A stretch of DNA of 8,475 nucleotides, from assembly GCA_937885735.1 (NCBI GenBank), contig CALABN010000284.1, forward strand, positions 1-8,475, written 5' to 3'. Position 1 is the stretch's first letter; each line of letters begins with the position of its first letter. The translations under genes and the position numbers were made by a program. Source of the DNA: an uncultured Bacteroidota bacterium (GTDB lineage: Bacteria; Bacteroidota; Bacteroidia; Bacteroidales; SZUA-534). Shown piece by piece: positions 1 through 7,389 of this stretch. The notes beneath the pieces were generated by a model, which was given only the letters and a program-made list of their open reading frames with translations, searched no databases and was not told where the DNA came from.

Positions 1-3000
1 TCCCTTATGGATCCGGTACATATTACTTGCCTGCACGAATCCAGATTGCCAACGAACCAACTGCATACGGAACTGTTACAAGCCGTCCTGTAAGTGGAGC
101 GCATTATGCATTAAATGTAAAGACTAACGTCTTGCAATGCTATTGGAGCAACACAAGTGCTGAATTTGAAGGAGTAACCAATGTCAACCATATATATCAA
201 TATGCAGATGGAGTGGTGAATGGCACTGAGAATTCTTATCTTCCTGGTTGCTATGTGCCATACTCGTGGTCTTTCGTACCAAACAATTCATTGGTTGACA
301 AGGCAAACAACCGCATGACATATCCTGATGTCAAGATAGACGGTGATTATACTTGCGGTTCGCAAGCTACATTGGACAATTCACCGGCAAGATTGTATAG
401 TTCTGGTTCTGGTTCTGGCAATTGGAACGATAAATTTTCTTGGAGTTCAATAGGTGTTGGTGAGACTGGCGGAGCAGGAGTGCCTGGTTCGGCCACCATT
501 GTATTCATCGGTGATGAGTCACACAACCATACCATAACAATGAATGCAGACAATGGTACATGTGGAAGCTTGAATATTGCTGAAGGTTCGGTGCTCGACT
601 TGAAGGCGACCAACGGTCATAACTTAGGTATGTTGCCAGATGCATCGGTTGCCGGCAAGGGTACCATGAGAATAAGCAGTAACAATTATTTCCCTGGTGG
701 CGACTTTGGCGCATTCCTCGGACCTAATGGAGGTACTGTGGAATATTATGCAAATGGTTCCAACATTACGCCTTCTGCAAGTATTGTCACATACAACAAT
801 TTGACATTAAGGTCAAATGGAACCAATTATGTAACAATGCCAAATATCGATTTGACAGTTTATGGCGATTTGGTTTCACAGGGTGGATCTGCTACTAATT
901 ACAACAGGTTCAATACTGCTAATAATAGTCGAACACTTACTATTGAAGGCAATGTTAATGTAAAAAGTGGCAATCTTGCATTTGCAAGTGCATCAATTCA
1001 AAATTTAATAGTAAATGGTGATGTAATTGTTGAGGCTGGCGCATTTTTTAATGTAAAAGCAACAACTAATTTTACAAATACACTTACCCTTTATGGTAAC
1101 ATGGTTGTTGACGGAAGTTTGAGTTTTGTGAATAGTCAACAAGAGGTTGCCACAACATTTACCGGAACAAGAAACGACACCATTAGAGGAGATGGCTCTA
1201 TCAGCCTTTATACATTGACTTGCGATAAAGGCACAGATGCAACTCCGGTGCTTTATCTTGAAAGGAACATATCTACAAGTGGAACAACAGCATTCCTAAA
1301 CTTGCTGAATGGTACTTTCCGTGCCAATGGAGCTGGAGTTGACGTGACGATTATTGGCAGTGAAACGTTTACCATACCGGCAACGGCTTGTTTGTCAACT
1401 CAACTGGGAACATTTAAACTAGAAACGTCAGGAGCCAAAGATGTCATACTTAATGGTAAGATTGAAGTCCTTGGCGGTGAAATGATTATTGGTAATGGCA
1501 ATAACGGCAACGACATAGAATATGCAGGTGGCGGTGAGCCTGAAATAGATGTACAAGGCGGTACGTTGACGGTAAATGGTCAGATTCGCCGAAACACTGC
1601 TATTACACTTGGTTCGTTGACTTACAGACAGAGTGGTGGTGAGGTGATAATCAATGGCAAGGGACGTAACAACAACCGTGCATTGCTCGAGATAACCAAC
1701 AATGGTAAGTTCATCACATCAGGCGGTACGCTTACATTTGCTGGTGGTGCGGGTTCTACAGAGCAGTTTGGCGACGTGCTTATCACACCTGCTGTATGCG
1801 AAGCCACTGGTGGTACAATCCAGTTGGGAGTCGGCAGTACAAGTACTCAAACATTCTATTTCAATGCATCGCCACAAATTTACAATTTGACACTTGGTGC
1901 ACCAGGCACGACACAATATCTTGAGTTGAAGACAAATGCCCTTGACATGCGTGGTACATTGACAATAAACGGAAATTCGGAATTCCATGCTGAAGGGTTT
2001 GACGTTACTATTGGTGGCGATATTGTAAACAATAATTCAAGTACGGATTTCGGACTAAATGTCGGTGGTTTCCAACCGGGCAATTCGGAGCAAATCACGA
2101 CATTGAATGGTAATGCCAATCAGACTATTATTGGTAATAACAATTCTATCAATTTTGCATACCTCACAATTGAGTCTGGTGCAAAAGTTTCATTAAGCGA
2201 CATTGATGTCTATTCAAACAACGACATCTTCCTTGCAAAAGGCACGTTGGATGATGCAGGCAATATTGTCCATATAAAGAAAAATGTCATTAACGATGCC
2301 GTTCACACAAGTTCAGTTGCAGGCGGTGGTATCCGTATTGATGGTAACAGCAATGACCAGATGATAAAGTCGTCGTCAGGAAGGTCTGGCGAGTATGGCA
2401 ACTTGATAGTTGACAATAATGTGACAATGAACGACAACATTCTTGTCAATGGCACTATCACTCTAAATAAGATTTTGAATGTTGGAAGCAACTTGTTGAC
2501 ATTGGGTGCAAATTCAAGTTTCGCTGGTATGCCAAGCGAGGCGAATATGCTTCTGCTCACTGGAGCCATTGGCGATTTGGGTGTAAAGCGTATGTTGCCA
2601 GCCAATTTCAGTGGAACAATTGAATTCCCTGTTGGGCGTACCAATGTCTATTCACCTGCCAAATATACATTCACATCGATGAGTGGTAGCAATGCCTATG
2701 TAACAGTTAAGGTTATTGGTTACAGACACGTGTCAATGAATATGACACCTGTTGGAAGTGTTGATTCTTACTGGTCAGTTACATCAGGCGGAATAAGCAG
2801 TTGTCAGGTTACACACGAATATAATTACGATGAAGACGACTTGATGGCTGGCACTTCTGAAAGTGACTTGATGGCAAAACGCTATTTTGACAACAATTGG
2901 GTAAATTATGCAGAAGGCACGTTCTCAGTCGATGCCGACAATAACATAATAACCATTCCTTCGCTATCATACCTTGATGGTGAATATACGGCTGGTTATA

Positions 3001-6000
3001 CAGGTTATAGTTGCCAACCAAAGATGCAGAGCAAGACTTCAGGCGATTGGAAAGACATATCTACTTGGCAACAATGGAACGGATCAGGATGGGAAGATGC
3101 ACAATCTATACCAAACGGCAATCCTGTGACAATATGTTCAGGCCATACCGTTACAATCACTCAAAATGGTATGTCTGCTTATAGTGTTGATATTACAGAA
3201 GGTGCTACTCTTGATGTAGGCAATTCAAATCAACATAATTTAGGCTTGATAAAAGGTGGTGGTACTATTAGAATTACAGCCCTTCAGCCTGTAGGCGAAG
3301 AGGCAAGTTCTTTCAAACTGCCTGGTGGCGACTATGAAGATTTCTTTGCAAACACCAATAGTACTATAGTGTTCTTCAATGGCAATCACAATGCAATATT
3401 GCGTGAGCAACCTGGCAACTTCTACAAGCCATTTAACAATGTTGTATTTGAAGGTTCTGGCTATATTGGCGTCACAGCGCAGTCATTCTATGCCAAAGGC
3501 AATGTCACAGTAGAAAATAACTGTCATTTGGACAATTCAAGCCTTAATCGTCCATTCTATGTTGGTGGTGATTTTACAGACAATAACACAACAAATACTG
3601 GTTATGTCTGCGGTACAAGTAGGGTGATATTCTACGGCACCGAAGAGCAGACAGTGACGTTAGGCGTAGATGCCAACTTCTACGATTTGGAAATCCAGAA
3701 TCCTGCAGGAGTCACTTTGGCCCAAAACAACATCAATGTAGCCAACAAGCTCAACCTTGTTTCTGGTAACTTCAATACAAAGTCTGATACGCTTATCAGC
3801 TTGTCAAGTTCAAGCACCAGTGTTGTCAGTGGAGGCGGAGCAAATTCGTTTGTCAATGGCCCGTTGCGTAAGTACATAAGCAACAGTAGTTCGTTTGTAT
3901 TCCCTGTCGGCAATGATGACCGCTATGGCAATATCACATTGTCAGGAACAAGTGGCGCTGGATTCTGGACTGTACAGTATTTCAATGCAGATCCTAATTC
4001 ATTTGGCACTACATACACATCGCCAATTTCAGGCATCAGTGAAAACGAGTATTGGACAGTGACAAGACCAAACGCTTCGGCAACAGCTAAGATAGGCTTG
4101 CGTTGGGATGACCAGTCAACACCATATTCCGACATTGCAATTGTTAGGTCTCTTTTGCAAGTGGTAGAGTTTGGCAACAGTTGCTGGACATCACGCACAG
4201 CAACACCAGTTGGTTCAAGTGTTGCGAGTGGCGTTATAACCACCAATTCCAATGTTACTGAAGATGACTACATCTTTACACTAGGATTTACTGGAGTTGT
4301 GGCTTCAATCACGACAACCGAATTGCAGGAAATATGCGACGACGGTGTATCTACAGCAAGTGTCAGCGTGACATTTAGCGGTGAACAACCTTGGCGATTG
4401 AAATATCAGGTTTCTGATGGTACTTCAACATCTTCCAATACAATCAGCAACATAACAACCTCACCATATGTTATGTCGTTTGGTGCATCTGATTTGGGAA
4501 GTGCAGGTACTTACACCATTTCGTTGTTGGAAGTTTCGGACAAGACTTCAGATGGTATTGTATCTTCAAACGTTGGACAAATAAAGGTTTTGAGGACTTA
4601 CACACCAACAATAACTGGTTCTAACATATCAGGTGCCGGTGAGTCTCGTCAATATAGTGTTGAGTCACACGAAGGAAGTACATATACTTGGTCTTGGGCT
4701 GGTTCAAACGGAGGAACATTATCTGAAAATGGAAATACTGTTGGTGTCGCATTTATAAATACATTAGGAACATATACTCTTAAGGTTGTTGAAAAATCTA
4801 TTGATAATTGCGAAGTATCAAGCACATTTGACATTACCGTTAACGACATACCTTCACCGTCGTTTGAGTTTGAACCAAACGTATGTTCAGATGATATAAT
4901 AACTTATGCAACTGAAGCTACAGGAGGCCAGTATGAATGGACAGTAGATGGAACCGTTGTTGGTACAAGTAATTCTGTTGATATCAATTGGGCGTCATAT
5001 TCTACAACAACGCATACTGTAAAGATTAAACAGACAAAGATTGGTGACATTTCTGGTGAATATTCACAAGATATTACAGTTCATCAGAAGCCTGTAGCAC
5101 AAACAATTGCCAATATTGAGGCTGTCTGCTCTGGCAATAAGGGCAATGTTGTCTTGAATGGGTCGGAAAACAATATAAGTTACTATTTGTATGACGATGG
5201 TGACAACTTGATTAGTCAGACTGTTTCTGGTACAGGCAACAGCATCACGTTGACAACATTGAACAACCTTTCGGCCAACACAAACATTTATGTTGTAGCA
5301 ACCAACTTGGGTTGCAATGTTGCACAAGACAACTATCAGCGACTTCCTGCTTCTGGAACAGAAACGATTACAGTCTTGGAATCGCCAACTATCAGTTATA
5401 CAATGCCTGACTTGTATTTGGGTACACCTTCTGATTTGGTTTATACTAAAACATCTACCGTTGACCCAACAAGTTACAGCATCGATTATACTGTAGGTGG
5501 TGATGATAAAACTAACGTTACACTTGGCAATATCACTATAGTTCCGACAGACGAACAGGTTGCAGGTAATTTTACAATTACAGCTGACAACGGATGCTAT
5601 ACAAGTTATGATTTCGATGAAACAATACTTGAAGGCTACGTATGGAGTGGAGCAAGTTCAACAACCAATTGGAACGATGCCGGCAACTGGTACAGTGGGG
5701 CAGTACCTACTGAATCAAACAGTGTCATCATTCGTAACAATACCAAGCAACCTGTTGTTGAGGTCACTACGGCAAAGGCAAAGGACGTCGTCATAGAGGC
5801 AGATGCATCATTGACAATGGGCAATGACAGCAAGTTGTCGGTTTATGGTGACTGGAACAAGTCGGCCGGCTCCTATTTCACTTGTGGCACATCTACTGTG
5901 GCATTCTGTGGAACTACCAATGTTTACGGACAAACAACATTCAACAAGGTTGAAATTTCTGGAACATTGAATGCCGGTGACGAACAATTGACTATAAATG

Positions 6001-7250
6001 GCGATGTTGTCAACAATGGTACATTCAATGGAAACAGCACAGGTTTGGTTGTGTTAGATGCTGAGTTGTCGCTTTCAGGAACAGGCACCTATAACTTTAC
6101 AAACTTGAATGTTGAAAACAATGTGGCTGTTAATACCAATATCAATGTTGAAGGCTCTCTGAGCTTGTCGGCATCCAATTCAGTATTGGCTATGGCTAAC
6201 GGAACAATACTTGCCTTTGGAAACTCTGCAAGTGCCGAGAGTAATTCAACTACTGCCTATATTGATGGAGTAATGACAAAACGTGGCTCGTCGGAATTTA
6301 CTTTCCCTTCTGGTAACAACGGTCGTCGTGCCAAGATAGGCGTAATACCAGGTACAGGGGCGGATGAAAATACAGTGTTTACTATAAGTTACAGTTATGT
6401 ACCAACTGACGACCATTCAAGTACAACCGACCATCCTGATTTGGGGCACGTAAGCAAGGAGGAAACTTGGAATGTATCCTGCACGCCTGCCAATACACCT
6501 TCAAACCTTAGATTGTATTGGGATGATGGAGAAAAGAGTGGTATCACCGATTTGTCAACTTTGATTGTGGCACACAAGGTCGATGGCACTTGGGTAAGTG
6601 TTGGATATAGAGAAAGAGGCGGTACTATTGAGTCTGGTTGGGTTCTGTCAGAAACTGTTACTTCATACAGTCCGTTTACATTTGGTTCGACGGATGAAAC
6701 CGAAAATCCTCTTCCTGTATCGTTTGTTGATTTCACAGGCAAGGTTGACGGCAATGCCATTTTACTGGAATGGGCTACAATGTCAGAATTGAACAACGAA
6801 CACTTTGAGATTGAACGTTCTGTTGATGGCAAGAATTTTGTAATCATAGGTTATGTCGAGGGTGCTGGCGTATCTTCTGAAAGAATCGACTACCAGTTCA
6901 CTGACAACACTCCTGAATACGGCTATCAATACTATCGTTTGTTGCAAGTCGACTACAACGGTGTACGTACTTACGCCGACAAGATTATCAGGGTTCTGTA
7001 TCAGAACAACGATGAGGACCGTGTGCTCGTTGCACCTAATCCTTCTGACGGACAGTTCCGCATCAGCGTAAATGGCAACATAGCCAACGGTACCGTACAG
7101 ATAATGTCGCAAAACGGTATGGTTGTTCGCGAACTTGATGTTGATGGATGTGAGTCGATGATTGACATTACCGATTTGTCGAACGGAATTTACTTCCTGC
7201 GCTACGTTAGCAACAGCAAGGTGTTCCAGCAAAAGATAGTCAAGTTCTAA
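1..7250 (+). CDS. Giant modular beta-helix/Ig-like surface protein with T9SS type A sorting domain (5' partial)
   Basis: The frame is open to the left edge (first whole codon at 3, residue number = nt/3) and stops with TAA at 7248-7250, giving 2415 visible residues. The TTG at 27 lies inside a conserved motif and is not a start; the real start and signal peptide lie upstream. Order seen: end of a closing segment (1-119), opening segment with NW motif (139-249), long solenoid (250-856), closing segment (857-998), second unit (1013-1428), Ig/PKD-like string (1429-1878), third unit (1879-2228), FN3-like domain (2237-2332) and T9SS C-terminal domain (2339-2415). By family knowledge such proteins cross the outer membrane through the Por/T9SS machinery, which removes the C-terminal domain and attaches the protein to the surface or releases it. 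An adhesin or matrix role is inferred; I see no catalytic motif. Only two Bacteroidota O-glycosylation-type D(S/T)(hydrophobic) motifs were noticed (1176-1184, 3786-3794). Sure of coding and export route, unsure of function. Confidence 0.95.
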   Translation, partial: PYGSGTYYLPARIQIANEPTAYGTVTSRPVSGAHYALNVKTNVLQCYWSNTSAEFEGVTNVNHIYQYADGVVNGTENSYLPGCYVPYSWSFVPNNSLVDKANNRMTYPDVKIDGDYTCGSQATLDNSPARLYSSGSGSGNWNDKFSWSSIGVGETGGAGVPGSATIVFIGDESHNHTITMNADNGTCGSLNIAEGSVLDLKATNGHNLGMLPDASVAGKGTMRISSNNYFPGGDFGAFLGPNGGTVEYYANGSNITPSASIVTYNNLTLRSNGTNYVTMPNIDLTVYGDLVSQGGSATNYNRFNTANNSRTLTIEGNVNVKSGNLAFASASIQNLIVNGDVIVEAGAFFNVKATTNFTNTLTLYGNMVVDGSLSFVNSQQEVATTFTGTRNDTIRGDGSISLYTLTCDKGTDATPVLYLERNISTSGTTAFLNLLNGTFRANGAGVDVTIIGSETFTIPATACLSTQLGTFKLETSGAKDVILNGKIEVLGGEMIIGNGNNGNDIEYAGGGEPEIDVQGGTLTVNGQIRRNTAITLGSLTYRQSGGEVIINGKGRNNNRALLEITNNGKFITSGGTLTFAGGAGSTEQFGDVLITPAVCEATGGTIQLGVGSTSTQTFYFNASPQIYNLTLGAPGTTQYLELKTNALDMRGTLTINGNSEFHAEGFDVTIGGDIVNNNSSTDFGLNVGGFQPGNSEQITTLNGNANQTIIGNNNSINFAYLTIESGAKVSLSDIDVYSNNDIFLAKGTLDDAGNIVHIKKNVINDAVHTSSVAGGGIRIDGNSNDQMIKSSSGRSGEYGNLIVDNNVTMNDNILVNGTITLNKILNVGSNLLTLGANSSFAGMPSEANMLLLTGAIGDLGVKRMLPANFSGTIEFPVGRTNVYSPAKYTFTSMSGSNAYVTVKVIGYRHVSMNMTPVGSVDSYWSVTSGGISSCQVTHEYNYDEDDLMAGTSESDLMAKRYFDNNWVNYAEGTFSVDADNNIITIPSLSYLDGEYTAGYTGYSCQPKMQSKTSGDWKDISTWQQWNGSGWEDAQSIPNGNPVTICSGHTVTITQNGMSAYSVDITEGATLDVGNSNQHNLGLIKGGGTIRITALQPVGEEASSFKLPGGDYEDFFANTNSTIVFFNGNHNAILREQPGNFYKPFNNVVFEGSGYIGVTAQSFYAKGNVTVENNCHLDNSSLNRPFYVGGDFTDNNTTNTGYVCGTSRVIFYGTEEQTVTLGVDANFYDLEIQNPAGVTLAQNNINVANKLNLVSGNFNTKSDTLISLSSSSTSVVSGGGANSFVNGPLRKYISNSSSFVFPVGNDDRYGNITLSGTSGAGFWTVQYFNADPNSFGTTYTSPISGISENEYWTVTRPNASATAKIGLRWDDQSTPYSDIAIVRSLLQVVEFGNSCWTSRTATPVGSSVASGVITTNSNVTEDDYIFTLGFTGVVASITTTELQEICDDGVSTASVSVTFSGEQPWRLKYQVSDGTSTSSNTISNITTSPYVMSFGASDLGSAGTYTISLLEVSDKTSDGIVSSNVGQIKVLRTYTPTITGSNISGAGESRQYSVESHEGSTYTWSWAGSNGGTLSENGNTVGVAFINTLGTYTLKVVEKSIDNCEVSSTFDITVNDIPSPSFEFEPNVCSDDIITYATEATGGQYEWTVDGTVVGTSNSVDINWASYSTTTHTVKIKQTKIGDISGEYSQDITVHQKPVAQTIANIEAVCSGNKGNVVLNGSENNISYYLYDDGDNLISQTVSGTGNSITLTTLNNLSANTNIYVVATNLGCNVAQDNYQRLPASGTETITVLESPTISYTMPDLYLGTPSDLVYTKTSTVDPTSYSIDYTVGGDDKTNVTLGNITIVPTDEQVAGNFTITADNGCYTSYDFDETILEGYVWSGASSTTNWNDAGNWYSGAVPTESNSVIIRNNTKQPVVEVTTAKAKDVVIEADASLTMGNDSKLSVYGDWNKSAGSYFTCGTSTVAFCGTTNVYGQTTFNKVEISGTLNAGDEQLTINGDVVNNGTFNGNSTGLVVLDAELSLSGTGTYNFTNLNVENNVAVNTNINVEGSLSLSASNSVLAMANGTILAFGNSASAESNSTTAYIDGVMTKRGSSEFTFPSGNNGRRAKIGVIPGTGADENTVFTISYSYVPTDDHSSTTDHPDLGHVSKEETWNVSCTPANTPSNLRLYWDDGEKSGITDLSTLIVAHKVDGTWVSVGYRERGGTIESGWVLSETVTSYSPFTFGSTDETENPLPVSFVDFTGKVDGNAILLEWATMSELNNEHFEIERSVDGKNFVIIGYVEGAGVSSERIDYQFTDNTPEYGYQYYRLLQVDYNGVRTYADKIIRVLYQNNDEDRVLVAPNPSDGQFRISVNGNIANGTVQIMSQNGMVVRELDVDGCESMIDITDLSNGIYFLRYVSNSKVFQQKIVKF
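3..359 (+). repeat. Closing segment, copy 0 (protein-level repeat, cut at the left edge)
   Basis: Residues 1-119 align by eye with the three later closing segments. The first visible residues PYG...Y.PARI match FPVG...Y.PAKY of copy 1. Next come a YW-(S/T)-T/V strand (YWSNTS here, YWSVTS in copy 1) and a final DGDYTCG, matching DGEYTAG. This shows that the gene has at least one more unit upstream of the window. No enzymatic motif is visible; a beta-sandwich fold is inferred. Confidence 0.7.
401..418 (+). repeat. Three tandem TTCTGG hexamers encoding a Ser-Gly linker
   Basis: TTCTGG occurs three times head to tail and encodes an alternating Ser-Gly stretch just before the first NW motif. The unit is 6 bp, so a gain or loss of copies keeps the frame and would only change linker length. 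It reads as a flexible hinge between the copy 0 closing segment and the first opening segment. Confidence 0.8.
417..749 (+). repeat. Opening segment, copy 1 (NW...W motif, G8-like)
   Basis: Residues 139-249 begin with GNWNDKFSW, continue through a VPGSA..V.I...H..T strand pair and a short HNLG motif (about 618-629), and reach FPGGDFGAFLG followed by GTVEYY. Copy 2 shows the same order: GDWKDISTW, PNGNPVTI, HNLG and LPGGDYEDFF. Segments of this NW...W...P...V.I type are common in giant Bacteroidota surface proteins and resemble the start of G8-like beta-rich domains. The G8 link is my inference from motif spacing. Confidence 0.65.
750..2570 (+). other. Long beta-helix-like solenoid of unit 1
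   Basis: About 607 residues (250-856) of short, degenerate turns of the pattern (L/V)-x-(I/V)-x-G-(N/D)-(V/I)-x-(V/N)-x-x-G-x-(L/F). Examples are LTIEGNVNVKSGNLAF, LIVNGDVIVEAGAFF, LTLYGNMVVDGSLSF and LTVNGQIRRN. Alternating hydrophobic residues, Asn/Gly turns and the absence of Cys-rich or catalytic clusters fit a right-handed parallel beta-helix stalk. Compared with the solenoids of unit 2 (about 157 residues) and unit 3 (about 114), this one is greatly expanded. Fold assignment is by pattern only. Confidence 0.6.
2571..2996 (+). repeat. Closing segment, copy 1
   Basis: Residues 857-998. A lead-in GDLGVKRML is followed by FPVG at 2625-2636, a Y.PAKY strand, DSYWSVTSGG, then an acidic DEDDLMAGT stretch, NNW, and DGEYTAG at the end. 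The same order occurs in copies 0, 2 and 3. The next residues lead directly into the second opening segment, so units are joined closing-to-opening with a short linker. Confidence 0.72.
3039..3377 (+). repeat. Opening segment, copy 2 (NW-type motif)
   Basis: Residues 1013-1125. It starts SGDWKDISTW, goes through SIPNGNPVTI and GHTVTI strands, ITEGATLDV, then QHNLG, GGGTIRI, LPGGDYEDFF and STIVFF. It matches copy 1 motif for motif. The stretch encoding P-G-G-D is identical to copy 1 over 13 bases (3321-3333 and 693-705). Confidence 0.68.
3378..3848 (+). other. Short beta-helix-like solenoid of unit 2
   Basis: Residues 1126-1282 carry beta-helix-like turns such as FYAKGNVTVENN and FYVGGDFTDNN, then CGTSRVIFYGTEEQTV and VANKLNLVSGNF. 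The CGTS-x-V-x-F-x-GT pattern recurs in unit 3 (CGTSTVAFCGT), supporting common origin. No active-site motif seen. Confidence 0.55.
3849..4286 (+). repeat. Closing segment, copy 2
   Basis: Residues 1283-1428. FVNGPLRKYI leads into FVFPVGNDDRYGN (FPVG at 3900-3911), then NEYWTVTRP, an IGLRWDDQSTPYSDIAIVR strand pair and DDYIFTLG at the end. FVNG...K...SS.F.FPVG is the clearest form of the motif that also appears as YIDGVMTKRGSSEFTFPSG in copy 3. Confidence 0.75.
4287..5636 (+). other. String of about five Ig/PKD-like domains
   Basis: Residues 1429-1878. Rough borders by recurring end strands: 4302-4592 (ends GQIKVL), 4593-4841 (PKD-like, TYTWSWAG, ends FDITV), 4842-5081 (VCSDD, GGQYEWTVDG, ends QDITV), 5082-5375 (VCSGNKGNVVL, ends ETITV) and 5376-5636 (ISYTMPDLYLG to DNGCYTSYD). 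The C-G-x-W-x-(V/W) pattern with closing D/T-I-T-V strands is typical of PKD-like and Ig-like spacer domains of Bacteroidota surface proteins. They are usually structural. Part of this stretch is richer in A+T than the rest of the gene. Confidence 0.6.
5637..5915 (+). repeat. Opening segment, copy 3 (NW...W motif)
   Basis: Residues 1879-1971. YVWSGASSTTNWNDAGNW is followed by GAVPTESNSVIIRN, then KDVVIEADASLTMGN and LSVYGDWN, and closes with CGTSTVAFCGT. This is a more compact member than copies 1 and 2: it lacks the HNLG and PGGD motifs. The bases of the NWND motif (5667-5678) are identical to those at 420-431. Confidence 0.65.
5916..6257 (+). other. Short beta-helix-like solenoid of unit 3
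   Basis: Residues 1972-2085 contain short turns such as FNKVEISGTLNAG, LTINGDVVNNGTF and LNVENNVAVNTN, with Asn/Gly-rich corners and alternating hydrophobics. It is the shortest of the three solenoids. A parallel beta-helix is inferred from the pattern only. Confidence 0.55.
6258..6686 (+). repeat. Closing segment, copy 3
   Basis: Residues 2086-2228. YIDGVMTKRGSSEFTFPSG (FPSG at 6303-6314) is followed by KEETWNVS, LRLYWDDGEKSGITDL, GTWVSVGY and finally YSPFTFG. The LRLYWDD strand matches IGLRWDD of copy 2. This last closing segment runs straight into the C-terminal FN3-like domain. Confidence 0.74.
6711..6998 (+). other. Fibronectin-III-like domain before the sorting signal
   Basis: Residues 2237-2332. 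It begins LPVSFVDFTGK, with LLEWATMSELNNEHFEIERS, DGKNF, YQFTDN and YYRLLQVDYNG...YADKIIRV. This W-x-T-x-x-E-x-N-N-x-x-F-x-(I/V)-E-(R/K)-S pattern, usually placed just before a type A sorting domain, is common in T9SS-exported proteins. It probably acts as a spacer near the cell surface. Confidence 0.85.
7017..7247 (+). other. T9SS type A C-terminal sorting domain
   Basis: Residues 2339-2415. APNPSDGQFRI, then GTVQIMSQNGMVVREL, IDITDLSNGIYFLRY and QQKIVKF at the end. The PNP start, the central N-G-x-x-V turn, the D-L-S-N-G-I-Y-F strand and the basic end match the Por secretion (type A) C-terminal domain. This is the part recognised by the type IX translocon and normally removed after transit. 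It marks the host as a Bacteroidota member with a T9SS, whose machinery genes are elsewhere. Confidence 0.95.
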
Positions 7251-7268
7251 ATTGAACTATATGTAACT

Positions 7269-7304
7269 AAAAAGCCGAATCCCGCAGGGTTCGGCTTTTT
7301 TTAT
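7269..7304. terminator. Intrinsic terminator between convergent genes, probably bidirectional
   Basis: An 11-bp stem AAAAAGCCGAA/TTCGGCTTTTT (7269-7279 with 7290-7300) is continued, after one unpaired T, by CCC/GGG closing a GCA loop. On the + strand it is followed by more T residues, and on the - strand the stem's A run becomes a T run, so it can stop both the surface gene (TAA 19 bp upstream) and the minus-strand operon (stop codon at 7390-7392). Confidence 0.9.
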
Positions 7305-7389
7305 TCTGAATGACTCTAAAAGTCGTGATGCTTGGCTTTGTGTTGAGAGGTTTATGCACTACTCTGTTTTGAAGTCTGGTGGTTGGGGA
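7305..7389. other. Short convergent intergenic remainder
   Basis: Between the terminator and the 3' end of the minus-strand nucleotidyltransferase gene. I see no ORF, repeat or second hairpin of note in it. Confidence 0.6.

Noticed and set aside
27..29. TTG as the start codon of the large gene
   Set aside because: The frame is open to the left edge and the residues before it belong to the conserved FPxG closing-segment motif, so it is an internal Leu.
750..2570. Pectate-lyase or other polysaccharide-degrading enzyme in the beta-helix
   Set aside because: The turns fit a beta-helix, but I find no conserved Asp/Arg/Lys active-site cluster, so a structural role is more likely.
2303..2644. Antisense open frame of 113 codons within the surface gene
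   Set aside because: Fully inside a repeat protein with good coding signal on the other strand; no recognisable motif.
6395..7232. Two long antisense open frames (about 150 codons each) opposite the 3' end of the surface gene
   Set aside because: They overlap clear T9SS and FN3-like coding sequence, resemble no family, and are expected by-products of the sense codon pattern.
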